Shown here piece after piece: positions 1 through 7,774 of a DNA stretch of 38,002 nucleotides. Both the position numbers and the translations under genes were made by a program. Numbering within the stretch: position 1 is the first letter of the stretch; the number at the start of each line of letters is the position of its first letter. The DNA is from JAZGDL01 sp036477795 (GTDB taxonomy: Bacteria > Planctomycetota > Phycisphaerae > UBA1845): NCBI GenBank assembly GCA_036477795.1, contig JAZGDL010000308.1, positions 1 to 38,002 of the forward strand, written 5' to 3'. Under the pieces are notes generated by a model that worked only from the letters and a program-made list of their open reading frames with translations, was not told where the DNA came from and searched no databases.

Positions 1-504
1 GTCGGGCGGCCCTTTCCCGTTCACCGGTCCCAGCCGCGCATCGAAATGACGCAGGATGTCGTCTTTTTTCTGGCCAAACGGACTGGGGAAAGGAGCTTTG
101 TCGATGCTGAAAAGGTCGATCACCGTACCCGGCGGGGCTACGTCGCGCTTGATGATCGACTTGGAGCGCTCCAGGGCTTCGTAAAAGTAGCGCCCGTCGA
201 AGAGGTACCACGATTTCTTGCGGATGACCTCGCCGTCCTGAATCAGCTTGTCGAACGAGATCATGAAAACCGGGTTCGGCTCCTTTCGCTTGAAGCGGAT
301 TTCACCCTCGCGCCTGGTGACGTCCTCCGTGATAAGATCCTCCTCCGTAAAGATAACGGTGCATCGCAGATCCTGGATCTTGGTGCCGCGAGCCTCCACC
401 TGTTCAAGAATGGTCTCGGCTGTCGGCGAGGGATCAGCCCACGCCGTCACACACCCTGCCAACACCAGCACCACGCCTAAGACCTGCAAGAAGCTTTGTT
501 TCAC
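1..504 (-). CDS. Lipoprotein with LolA-like fold, partial (C-terminus off window)
   Basis: The reading frame is open from a GTG at 502-504 to the window edge, giving 168 codons. A GGGAG lies about 12 bases upstream of the GTG. The N-terminus (VKQSFLQVLGVVLVLAGC) is a signal peptide ending in a lipobox, so the product is probably a lipid-anchored envelope protein. After it comes a soluble region with phrases such as LRCTVIFTEED, GEIRFKRKEPNP and SWYLFDGRYFYEA. These resemble the beta-strands of LolA-like outer-membrane lipoprotein carriers, in which a repeated 'low-quality' strand pattern binds lipid. Family placement is by impression only and the C-terminal half is missing. The gene is transcribed leftward, away from the phosphatase gene, with a repeat-filled gap between. 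Confidence 0.7.
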   Translation of the reverse strand, partial: MKQSFLQVLGVVLVLAGCVTAWADPSPTAETILEQVEARGTKIQDLRCTVIFTEEDLITEDVTRREGEIRFKRKEPNPVFMISFDKLIQDGEVIRKKSWYLFDGRYFYEALERSKSIIKRDVAPPGTVIDLFSIDKAPFPSPFGQKKDDILRHFDARLGPVNGKGPPD

Positions 505-558
505 AGTGATCCATTACTCCCAAGCGTGCACGGATAATGACCCAGCAATCCCAAAGAG

Positions 559-584
559 CCGCGGGCTTCAGCCCGCGCGGCCGT
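559..584. repeat. GC-rich palindrome GCGGGCTTCAGCCCGC
   Basis: A short inverted repeat with arms GCGGGC and GCCCGC around a TTCA loop lies just upstream of the lipoprotein gene. It resembles a dispersed hairpin I associate with planctomycete intergenic DNA. It could act as a terminator for the phosphatase gene, which reads leftward, but no T-run follows on that strand. Confidence 0.45.
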
Positions 585-588
585 CCAC

Positions 589-730
589 CTAGTGTAGCGT
601 TTCACTCAGATAGCATATTATCCGAGACCCGACCGTAAGGGAGGGCAAACGCTACGCCCCGACGGAACCGCTCCCTCACGGTCGCGGCTCGGTTCGCGAA
701 GAATGCACCAACTCCGAGACACTACACTAG
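589..730. repeat. 142-bp MITE-like inverted-repeat element
   Basis: The ends CTAGTGTAGCGTTTC (589-603) and GAGACACTACACTAG (716-730) are inverted copies matching at 13 of 15 positions. A second nested pair, GACCGTAAGGGAG (631-643) and CTCCCTCACGGTC (671-683), matches at 12 of 13. The whole block can fold into one long interrupted hairpin. It contains no open frame of note. The inner segment 667-692 recurs at 19934-19959 with two mismatches, so at least that part is dispersed. It fills the gap between the phosphatase and the lipoprotein gene. Confidence 0.6.
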
Positions 731-753
731 CGCAACGCGTACCAGGCCCTTCC

Positions 754-1320
754 TCATGACGCAACAAGTTCGAGAATCGCTGGCAGGGACCGTATGACAA
801 AATCAGCCCGGTTCGCATAATACGGCGGTTCGTCATCGACCACCAGCACGGTTCTCAACCCCGCACGCCGGCCTGACTCTATATCGAAAAGATAATCGCC
901 CACCATCCAGGAAGCCGCCGGCGCCGCGTTGAACCGGGCGCACAGATCAAGCAGCCCCGCAGGGTCGGGCTTGATAGCCCCATCCTCACGGCATCGCAAA
1001 GCGTCCACTTCGATCCCCAATCGGTCAAGCGTGATCCGCGCCCATTGCCGCGCGTTACGGGTCAGAATCCCCACCGCGAAGCCGCGCCGCCGCAAGTCGA
1101 CGATCGTCTCAGCCGCGCCGTCCCGCGGCAGCGCCGTCTCAGCAGCCGTCCGCTCATGATCGTAAAGCACGGTTTCCGCCGCCGCCCGCCGCCCCGGGTC
1201 CATACCTTCCAGCGCCTCGAGGATCGGCTCGTCATAAAGGCCGATCTGAGCACGGATCATGTCAAAATCCAGCCCGCCCAGCGTCAGCGTTCCGTCCAGG
1301 TCGAAGATCACCGCTCGGGG
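754..1320 (-). CDS. HAD-superfamily phosphatase (phosphoglycolate phosphatase-like)
   Basis: This is a 188-aa haloacid-dehalogenase hydrolase. Motif I is FDLDGT at residues 7-12, giving the nucleophile and acid/base aspartates. Motif II is in GILTRN, motif III is the lysine of AIKPDP, and motif IV is GDYLFDIESG, which supplies the Mg2+-binding acids. The insert between motifs I and II fits a small helical cap, as in Gph-type phosphatases acting on small phosphate monoesters; the substrate cannot be told. I prefer the GTG start at 1320, because GGGAG lies 8 bases upstream. The ATG at 1326 would have almost no spacing, and the longer frame from 1368 adds an unrelated N-terminus. The gene is divergent from comEC. 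Confidence 0.85.
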   Translation of the reverse strand, partial: PRAVIFDLDGTLTLGGLDFDMIRAQIGLYDEPILEALEGMDPGRRAAAETVLYDHERTAAETALPRDGAAETIVDLRRRGFAVGILTRNARQWARITLDRLGIEVDALRCREDGAIKPDPAGLLDLCARFNAAPAASWMVGDYLFDIESGRRAGLRTVLVVDDEPPYYANRADFVIRSLPAILELVAS

Positions 1321-1439
1321 CACGCCCATCTCTCCCGGTAAATCAACACTCACGTGTAAAGTATGCACCCCAACGGTACTATTTCACCAGGTACGCCCGC
1401 CGCCATGGCAAGACACCCAACCGGTCCAGACGTCTGATT

Positions 1440-4028
1440 ATGAATCCTGCAAGCGGAACGGTCCCAGACAAAGATACGCAACGCCGCGTTGCCAGGCTGG
1501 CTCCTCTTCTGCCCGCCGCCATCGGCATAGCCGCCGGAGTCGCCCTGGACAACTGGATCGCCCCGGGCGCCGGCGCCTACACCGTATTGGGAATCGTCGC
1601 CGCTGTCACGCTCGTCTGGCGTCCCATACGTCGACACCAGCCGTGGCTGGCGACGGTTGCAGCCGCGATAGCCCTGGGCGGAATCATGCACGACAACTAC
1701 GACCGCCGCGTCAGCCCCGACCACATCATCCGCTTTGTAAGACAGGAGCCGATGATCGCCCGCGTAACCGGCACGGTGATTTCCGCTCCGCGCATTTATT
1801 CGCGGGATGACCTGTTCTTCGCGCGTTGGAAGTACAACCCCGAAGCCACACGCTTCCTGCTGGCCTCGACCGCGATCGAAGGAGGACAAGGCCCGATCCA
1901 TGTCAGCGGCACCATCTCCGTCAAGGTTCTGGGCCGGCTGGATGCCGTTACCGCGGGCGACACGGTTACCATATACGGCAAGCTCTACCGCCCCCTACCA
2001 CCAGCCAACCCCGGCCAATTCGATTTCGCCCAATGGGCGCGAAGACACGGCATCCGCGCTGGCATGAGCTGCCGCAGCACCGGCGCCGTCACGCTGGAGC
2101 GAGCGGCTGCCAGCCGCTGGCGGGCCTGGCTGGATCGATTCCGTGTATGGGCCGGCGCCGTGCTGGTCGGAGACAGTCTGACCGTCGGCGACGACGAGGC
2201 GACCCTGCTCGAGACCATGGTGCTAGGCCGCCGCCGCGCTGTCGATCGCGACCTCGAGAAGAACTTCATCCGCACCGGTACGACCCATTTCCTGTCGGTC
2301 AGCGGTGCCCACCTGGGAGTGGTGGCCTGGTTCGCCTGGGCCGTCAGCCGATGGTTCGGCGGAACGCGGCGACGCTGCGCCGTCTTCGTCGCCGTTGTCA
2401 TCGTGTTGTACGCCTGTCTCGTCGACCCCCGGCCGCCTATCTTCCGGGCCGCGATCATCGGACTGACCTTTTGCACCGGGCTAATTCTCCGCCGCTCCAC
2501 CAGCAATCTCAACTCCATCGCCTTGGCCGCGATCATATTGCTCTGTATCCGTCCGACCATGCTCTTTGAGCCGGGTTTTCAGATGTCGTTCGCCGGCGTG
2601 CTGGCTATTTGCTATCTGCACCGACCGCTCTATAACTTCTTCCGCTGGCTGCTGGACCGTCGCACCGCCCAGGTTGACGACCTCAGCCCCAGTCTGGCGC
2701 ATCTACCGGGTTGGCGCGGGCGGCTGTGGCGGCTGTACTACGCCTTTTGCAGTGTCGCAGCGGTCAGCACGGCCGCCTGTCTGGCCTCCACACCGATTGT
2801 CACGGCCCACTTCGGTCGTATCGCGCCGTTTGGGTGGCTGAACTCGATCGTTCTGTTTCCCTTCTTCAGTCTGACGCTCTTCGCCGGCATCGCCGCCGTT
2901 GTTGCTGGGGCCGTCACTCCGATCCTGCTGCCGCTGATGCAACAACTGGCCGGCGTGTCCGCCTCAGCGCTCTTAGGGGTCGTGCAGGTTCTCGAAACCG
3001 TGTCGCCACAGCTACGCGGCTGGTCCGCCACGCTGTTCCAAGTCGTTTATATCGTTATCGTCCTGGCCCTGGTGGCCACGTTGCCCATTGGTGCCACACT
3101 GTTGCGGTGGTTGCGAACCAACCGGAACACAGCCTTCCAGGCAGCGGTCGCAGGAGTTCTTTTGACGGTGATTGTCGGCGCCGCGGTCGCGCGGAGCGCC
3201 CAGCCCCGCACGGAGTCACTGCGTGTCACCCACCTGTCGGTTGGGCCGGGCACCGCATCCGTCATCGAGTTTCCGGACGGACGAGTCTGGCTCTACGATT
3301 GCGGCACCCGCCGCAATTTCGATGTCGGAGCATCCACCATTGTGCCCTTCTGCCGTGATCGCGGCATCAAGCGCATCGATCGCGTCATCATCAGCCACCC
3401 CAACGTGGATCACTTCGACGGCGTGCTGTCCGTTATCGACGGTTTGCCCACCGGGCCGGTGGTGGTCAACCATCTTTTCGAGTCCTTCGCCTGGCCCGGC
3501 GGCCCCGCCGAGGCTGTGTTGCACGAACTGGGCGAACGCAAACACCCCATCGAGACCATTCAGCCGCCCTATGCCCCCGTCACCATCGACGGCGTCAAGG
3601 TGGAGACGCTGTGGCCGGCGCAGGCCCCCATCGGCGAGGAAGCCGTAAACGATTCGTCGACGGTCATGCGCCTCACCTACCGAGGCCGATCCATTCTGCT
3701 CTGCGGCGACATCGAGGACCAAGCCATGGCCGCCCTGCTCGAACACGGGGACCTGCATGCCGACGTCCTGGTCCTGCCCCATCACGGCAGCTACGAACCC
3801 CACACCGCCGCCTTCATTTCCGCCGTGAACCCGTCCATCTGCATCCGGTCATCGAACCGCCGAACCTCCGACACTTCCAAGACGTTGCTCGACACGCTCG
3901 GCGGCAGAACGCTTTACAACACCGCCGACGACGGCGCCGTGACCGTCATCCTGGACGGACAGTCAGTCTCAGTCCAGACCCACCGCCAAACGACGATGTT
4001 GCTGCCGGCGTCAACTCGGCGTGGTTGA
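1440..4028 (+). CDS. comEC: ComEC/Rec2 family DNA-uptake channel protein
   Basis: The 862-aa product has the three-part layout of full-length ComEC. The N-terminal portion (about 1-220) has two membrane segments and a DUF4131-like OB region. A central Competence domain (about 230-570) has many hydrophobic helices and the phrase FLSVSGAHLGVVAW, typical of the family. The C-terminal metallo-beta-lactamase-like domain (about 590-850) carries SHPNVDHFDG near residue 652 and LPHHGSYEP near 780. The protein forms the inner-membrane channel for single-stranded DNA during natural transformation, and the C-terminal domain is thought to degrade one strand. Length is normal for the family. No clear Shine-Dalgarno precedes the ATG. 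No other competence gene is in view, and planctomycetes often carry comEC alone. Confidence 0.92.
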   Translation: MNPASGTVPDKDTQRRVARLAPLLPAAIGIAAGVALDNWIAPGAGAYTVLGIVAAVTLVWRPIRRHQPWLATVAAAIALGGIMHDNYDRRVSPDHIIRFVRQEPMIARVTGTVISAPRIYSRDDLFFARWKYNPEATRFLLASTAIEGGQGPIHVSGTISVKVLGRLDAVTAGDTVTIYGKLYRPLPPANPGQFDFAQWARRHGIRAGMSCRSTGAVTLERAAASRWRAWLDRFRVWAGAVLVGDSLTVGDDEATLLETMVLGRRRAVDRDLEKNFIRTGTTHFLSVSGAHLGVVAWFAWAVSRWFGGTRRRCAVFVAVVIVLYACLVDPRPPIFRAAIIGLTFCTGLILRRSTSNLNSIALAAIILLCIRPTMLFEPGFQMSFAGVLAICYLHRPLYNFFRWLLDRRTAQVDDLSPSLAHLPGWRGRLWRLYYAFCSVAAVSTAACLASTPIVTAHFGRIAPFGWLNSIVLFPFFSLTLFAGIAAVVAGAVTPILLPLMQQLAGVSASALLGVVQVLETVSPQLRGWSATLFQVVYIVIVLALVATLPIGATLLRWLRTNRNTAFQAAVAGVLLTVIVGAAVARSAQPRTESLRVTHLSVGPGTASVIEFPDGRVWLYDCGTRRNFDVGASTIVPFCRDRGIKRIDRVIISHPNVDHFDGVLSVIDGLPTGPVVVNHLFESFAWPGGPAEAVLHELGERKHPIETIQPPYAPVTIDGVKVETLWPAQAPIGEEAVNDSSTVMRLTYRGRSILLCGDIEDQAMAALLEHGDLHADVLVLPHHGSYEPHTAAFISAVNPSICIRSSNRRTSDTSKTLLDTLGGRTLYNTADDGAVTVILDGQSVSVQTHRQTTMLLPASTRRG

Positions 4029-4585
4029 AGGTCTCGGAAGTAGTCCGATTCATCGCCGGAGTCCGTTGACCGTTAGCGGCGTTGCCTGGCACCTAGACCC
4101 CCAACACGCAATTCCCAAGCTGACGGAACATCGGGCGGTTATGAGAAAACGCGCGCTTTTTCTGAAATTCCGTTTGACTTCCGGCCGGGTGTATTGGAAG
4201 TAGTAGATGAACGCTGATTGCAGTAACCCGTAGTGACCCAAAGCCTTGTTCCTCCTTCCTCCTCCTTGGGGCATCGCCGCAGCAGGTCAGGCCGATCCTG
4301 TTGCGGCGATGTCCTCTTTTACAGGCTCCTCCAAGCCAACTGTAGGCGGCCTTCCAATCTTGCTTGAGATCCTGACCCAACCCGCGGGGTTCCAAGGCAC
4401 CGCTTGGCCTTCTGAGGGGGCCGGTGACGAGGCCTGGTCCGGATTCTGTAGCACGATCATCTGTGGATTTTTTTGATCAACCCAGTATTCCTTGCAAGGG
4501 CTTGCATCGGCGAGTGGGTTATAATGTATGCTGCGGGTTGTGGCGCGCGGTTATTGGGGCGGGCACGCGGCGCAGCACCAACATT
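4029..4585. other. Gap without a convincing gene
   Basis: About 560 bases separate comEC from the 3' end of the aromatic operon. I see one strong hairpin (4272-4311), a run of seven T at 4468-4474 and a TATAAT box at 4520-4525 with no well-spaced -35 element. Short frames on both strands have no recognisable protein pattern. Decayed sequence or a small RNA ending at the hairpin are both possible. Confidence 0.5.
4272..4320 (+). terminator. Possible rho-independent terminator
   Basis: A 15-bp stem (4272-4286 with 4297-4311, one mismatch) closes a 10-base loop. It is followed by TCCTCTTTT. The T-run is short and interrupted, and the hairpin is 244 bases beyond the comEC stop, so it may instead end an unannotated RNA. 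Confidence 0.4.
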
Positions 4586-4608
4586 TGCCTCCGTGCCTTC
4601 GTGCCTTG
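4586..4608. repeat. Octamer tandem array (GGCACGAA family)
   Basis: Read on the minus strand, the array is about three units of GGCACGAA/GGCACGGA. It begins a few bases after the stop codon of the bcrD-like gene. The same octamer recurs in frame inside the molybdoprotein gene at 28040-28124 and 29868-29900. Confidence 0.75.
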
Positions 4609-4610
4609 CA

Positions 4611-5423
4611 TCACGCGGTCCCCGCTGCCGCGGCCTGGCGGCGTTTGTGATAGCGCTGGAGCCCGAGGATAGCAGCCCCGTATGCGACAACGTGCGACGG
4701 ATGATCCGGCAGGTGCACCGTGTCGCCGAAGGTGTCCCGGCAGGCCTGGACCATTCCTTGCTGCAGTCCGACGCCACCGATGAACACGACCGCCCCCTGG
4801 TAGCCGACCATCTTGAGCTGGCTGAGGGCGCGGCCGGCCAGTGATTCGTGGGCGCCGCGAATGATGTCCGGGACGGTCTTGCCTTCAGAGACGTGGTTGA
4901 TGATCTCCGACTCGGCCAGCACCGCACATACGCTGCTGATCGGTTGGGGGTTGGCCGCTTCGAGCGATATCCGGCCCAGGTCTTCCAGGCCGACTTCGAG
5001 GTAACGGGCGACGCGTTCGAGGAATCCGCCACTGCCGGCGGCGCATTTTTCATTGGTGCGGAAGGCTTTGACCTTGCCGCCGTCGCGAAGGGCAATCGCA
5101 CGAGTGCTTTGAGCGCCCATATCGAGGACAAAGTGGGCGTCCGGGAAAAGGGCATGGGCACCGCGGGCGCCGCAGGTCAGGTCGGTTATCTGAATATCGC
5201 GTTCGTCGAAGCTGTACCTGCCCAGGCCTGTGGAGGCGATGTAGTCGATGCGGTCACGCGTGAGGCCCGCCTGCTCGCAGGCCTGGTCCAGAGACTGGTG
5301 GGCGACGGCGTCGAAGTCAGCCCGCGTTCGAGTCAGGCCCCTGCCCAGCACGCGTCTGTCCTCGTCGAAGATGACCGTCTTGGTGGCTCCACTTCCCAGG
5401 TCGATTCCAGCGATATATGCCAC
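4611..5423 (-). CDS. bcrD: Benzoyl-CoA reductase ATPase subunit, BcrD/BadG-like
   Basis: A 270-aa ASKHA-fold ATPase of the BcrAD/BadFG/HgdC family. These subunits hydrolyse ATP to drive low-potential electrons from ferredoxin through a bridging [4Fe-4S] cluster into the catalytic subunits. AGIDLGSGATK (residues 4-14) is the phosphate-binding loop. VLDMGAQSTRA replaces the usual DxGGQDTK, as I recall for BcrD-type subunits. NEKCAAGSGGFLE and SSVCAVLAESEIIN hold the two cluster cysteines. The start is the GTG at 5423, preceded by GGAGGAGG at good spacing. The frame stays open further upstream, but only through repeat DNA (coding for NRQSSIVNRQS), so the longer N-terminus is rejected. This is the last gene of the operon. 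It corresponds to bcrD in the known order bcrCBAD. Confidence 0.85.
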   Translation of the reverse strand: MAYIAGIDLGSGATKTVIFDEDRRVLGRGLTRTRADFDAVAHQSLDQACEQAGLTRDRIDYIASTGLGRYSFDERDIQITDLTCGARGAHALFPDAHFVLDMGAQSTRAIALRDGGKVKAFRTNEKCAAGSGGFLERVARYLEVGLEDLGRISLEAANPQPISSVCAVLAESEIINHVSEGKTVPDIIRGAHESLAGRALSQLKMVGYQGAVVFIGGVGLQQGMVQACRDTFGDTVHLPDHPSHVVAYGAAILGLQRYHKRRQAAAAGTA

Positions 5424-5436
5424 TGCTACCTCCTCC

Positions 5437-5575
5437 GATTGACGATTGACGATTGACGATTGACGATTGTGGATTGGGTTCTTTGCTTCAGCAGGTTCTT
5501 CCGGACAAGGCAAGATGTCGAACCTTCAATCTCTAATCTTCAATCGTCAATCCGCAATCGTCAATCCGCAATCGG
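5437..5575. repeat. Inverted pair of heptamer arrays
   Basis: GATTGAC-type units on the plus strand (5437-5478) face CAATCGT-type units (5527-5575) across a 48-base spacer. The transcript of this region can fold into a long hairpin between the bcrA stop and the bcrD ribosome-binding site. The arrangement matches the arrays that bound the four-helix-bundle gene, but here nothing is encoded between them. Confidence 0.8.
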
Positions 5576-5576
5576 T

Positions 5577-6413
5577 CTACTCATCGACCCAAACGGCCGG
5601 TTCCCTGCCGAAGTCGGTGCTGTCGCGCCGCTCAGCCAGCACGTGATCCAGCGCAAAAAGGGCGGCCCCCAGCGCCCCCGTGAATTGCGACTCGGCGCTG
5701 ACATTGAGCGGGGAACCGAGCTTCGCCTCAAGTGCCCGGACCATTCCGATGTTCCGGGCCACGCCCCCGGTAAAGGTGATCTCCCTCTCCATTCCGACGC
5801 GACGCACCAGGCCGATGGTGCGCGCGGCGATGGCTTCGTGAACTCCGGCCAGAATGTCTTCGAGCTTCTTCTTCTGGACCAGGTGACTGAGAATGTCCGA
5901 CTCGACGAACACGGTGCACACGCTGGTCAAGCGGATCGGCTTGGTGCCCTTCAAGGAGATCTCGCCGATGTCATCGAGACTCAGGCCCAGGACATCGGCG
6001 GCGCCGTCCAGAAAGCGACCGGTGCCGGCGGCGCACTTGTCGTTCATGCAGAAGTCCACGACGTCGCCTTCGGATCCGACCTTGATGGCTTTGGTGTCCT
6101 GGCCGCCCATGTCGATGACCGTGCGGGTAGCTGGAAAAAGCATATGCGCACCGCGGGCGTGGCAGGAGATTTCGGTCACTTGGGTATCGCCGGCTTCTAC
6201 TTTGTACCGGCCGTATCCGGTGCCCACGACAAAGCCGACGGCCTGTCGCGGCACGCCCGCGTTTGTGAGGAGTTCGTCGAGGGCCCGCTGTCCCGCTCGT
6301 TTGATGTTGGCGCCGGTGTCGATCAGCGTCCGTCCCACGATGGCTCGGGCGGTGTCCAACATAACGCCCTTGGACTGCGTGCTGCCGACGTCGATTCCTA
6401 CCGCGTATTCCAT
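5577..6413 (-). CDS. bcrA: Benzoyl-CoA reductase ATPase subunit, BcrA/BadF-like
   Basis: A 278-aa member of the BcrAD/BadFG/HgdC ATPase family and partner of the next gene in an activase heterodimer. GIDVGSTQSKG (6-16) is the phosphate loop. VVGTGYGRYKV, VIDMGGQDTKA and FTGGVARNIG are the further ATP-site motifs. NDKCAAGTGRFLD and TSVCTVFVESDILS carry the two cysteines expected to ligate the shared [4Fe-4S] cluster. At about 30 kDa it is much shorter than Thauera BcrA, which I recall as about 48 kDa, and so is nearer to the short subunits of Azoarcus-type enzymes or HgdC. It lies between bcrB and bcrD, 34 bases from bcrB. The stop is followed within three bases by a heptamer array. Confidence 0.85.
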   Translation of the reverse strand: MEYAVGIDVGSTQSKGVMLDTARAIVGRTLIDTGANIKRAGQRALDELLTNAGVPRQAVGFVVGTGYGRYKVEAGDTQVTEISCHARGAHMLFPATRTVIDMGGQDTKAIKVGSEGDVVDFCMNDKCAAGTGRFLDGAADVLGLSLDDIGEISLKGTKPIRLTSVCTVFVESDILSHLVQKKKLEDILAGVHEAIAARTIGLVRRVGMEREITFTGGVARNIGMVRALEAKLGSPLNVSAESQFTGALGAALFALDHVLAERRDSTDFGREPAVWVDE

Positions 6414-6438
6414 GTGTCTGCCTTCTGCGTTTGGAGGC

Positions 6439-6465
6439 TATCAGTTATCAGTTTTCAGTTATCAG
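6439..6465. repeat. Heptamer array of the TATCAGT family
   Basis: About four heptamer units with one variant. Read on the minus strand it is CTGATAA/CTGAAAA. The bcrB stop codon (6448-6450) and its last residues (ITEN) are formed by the array. Related units appear at 19053-19090 and 24283-24322. Confidence 0.75.
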
Positions 6466-7749
6466 CCCTCGCTTGTCGTTTCCGTGTCCGGACCGGATGC
6501 GTTTGTACTGCAGGGCTTCGAAGAAGGCGTCGATGCGGTTCTTGATCTGAGCCTCGGCGTAGTAACGGGGGTCCTCCAGGTCGGATTCGACCATGAGCGT
6601 CGGTACACCCAGCTCCTTGGCGAAGTACTCACGCATGTCGCCTTGCCCGGCGGAGAACAGACGGCAGCTCTTGACACTATGGATGACCAGGGCGTCGGCC
6701 TGCCACTGATCGACATAAGTGCGGATTTGCTCATAGCGATCCAGAATCGAGCGGTTGCACAGGTTGTGCAGGAGCATCTGCTCGGCGATGCTTTCCAGTG
6801 GGCGTTGGGGATCGTGGCGGAACCCGAATTCCCAAGTGCCGCCAACCGTGGAGTAGGTGCTTTGTACCGCGACCGCCCCCCAGGCTTCGAAGAGGTTCCG
6901 GAAGTTGCGGTAGTAGGGGTAGGGCGGCGGTCCTTCGACCACGATCCGAAACTTCTCTTCGTCGAGCACGCCGATCCCCTCCGCCACCATGTTCTCGTAT
7001 TCGGCAACCACCTGATCGAAGAAGTCAGCCGCTTCCCTGGTGCCGCGGAGGGCATTGATGGGGCCCATCATGTTGATGCTGTCGAAGTACGCGTCGAATG
7101 GGCTGGGGCGGTTCTTGCAGAGCTCCTTGGCCCGGCTCCAGCCCTCTTCCGCGCGGGCGGAATACTTGAGGATTTCACGGAGCCGGTCGATGTCAAACTT
7201 TGTGTTAGTCAACTGCTCGCAGTGTGTGATTAGTTCGCGCAGTTGGCACATTACGTACTTCACGTCGTCGGCGCTGGGCGCAGCCTCGCGCACAAACGGT
7301 ATGTCCAGCATGACCATAGGTACCTTCAGCATGCTGGCGCAGTGCTCGAACCACTTGATGTATACATTGCAGCCCACGAAATTGCAGACGATAAACGACG
7401 GCTTGGGGATGTTGCCGTTCTCGCCGACCCCGCCACAGAGCGTGTAGCCGATGTCCGCTTTGACATAGGCGCAGTTGTCTGACGCGTAGCCGATCTCCTC
7501 ACTCTTGATGATGTAAGGCAGTGAGTTCTTGCGTATGGCCAGTTGCAGTGCGTTGATTTCGGGAAAGATCGGCAGAATATCGAAACATCGGAGGATCTCG
7601 ACACAGTTGCCGGCGATCATGATGTATGCTGACGGCGTGGATGTACCAACCGCGTCCTTGAGTTGCGTGATCCAGTCGGTCATAATGTCGCGGGACAAAG
7701 TGTGGACCGTACCGCGATAATCTTTAGACTCGGAGACTGTCGTTCGCAT
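6448..7749 (-). CDS. bcrB: Benzoyl-CoA reductase subunit B (2-hydroxyacyl-CoA dehydratase D-component family)
   Basis: The 433-aa product matches BcrB/BadE in length and pattern. This family holds a [4Fe-4S] cluster and, with BcrC, forms the active site that reduces benzoyl-CoA to cyclohexa-1,5-diene-1-carbonyl-CoA. Cysteine-bearing phrases include SDNCAYVKADIGYTLCGG, CNFVGCNVYIKWFEHC and, near the C-terminus, HSVKSCRLFSAGQGDMREY, which I regard as typical of BcrB. The ATG at 7749 has AGGA 5-6 bases upstream. The frame is open back to 8097, but that extension overlaps bcrC in another frame and is rich in Arg, Pro and Ser, so it is a shadow. The last residues and the stop come from a CTGATAA-type heptamer array. 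Confidence 0.9.
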   Translation of the reverse strand: MRTTVSESKDYRGTVHTLSRDIMTDWITQLKDAVGTSTPSAYIMIAGNCVEILRCFDILPIFPEINALQLAIRKNSLPYIIKSEEIGYASDNCAYVKADIGYTLCGGVGENGNIPKPSFIVCNFVGCNVYIKWFEHCASMLKVPMVMLDIPFVREAAPSADDVKYVMCQLRELITHCEQLTNTKFDIDRLREILKYSARAEEGWSRAKELCKNRPSPFDAYFDSINMMGPINALRGTREAADFFDQVVAEYENMVAEGIGVLDEEKFRIVVEGPPPYPYYRNFRNLFEAWGAVAVQSTYSTVGGTWEFGFRHDPQRPLESIAEQMLLHNLCNRSILDRYEQIRTYVDQWQADALVIHSVKSCRLFSAGQGDMREYFAKELGVPTLMVESDLEDPRYYAEAQIKNRIDAFFEALQYKRIRSGHGNDKRGLITEN

Positions 7750-7774
7750 CGGAGTCCTTTCGATACATAGCTGC

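Noticed and set aside
4246..4476. 76-codon frame after comEC
   Set aside because: It spans the hairpin, has no family pattern, and lacks a ribosome-binding site.
4502..4525. TTGCAT plus TATAAT as a plus-strand promoter
   Set aside because: The spacer is only 12 bases, and the transcript would run antisense into bcrD without a gene.
5424..5513. N-terminal extension of the bcrD-like gene
   Set aside because: It translates heptamer repeats; the GTG at 5423 has a strong ribosome-binding site and fits the family start.
5460..7233. Long plus-strand open frames across bcrA and bcrB
   Set aside because: They are antisense shadows of GC-rich coding sequence; the minus-strand proteins have clear motifs.
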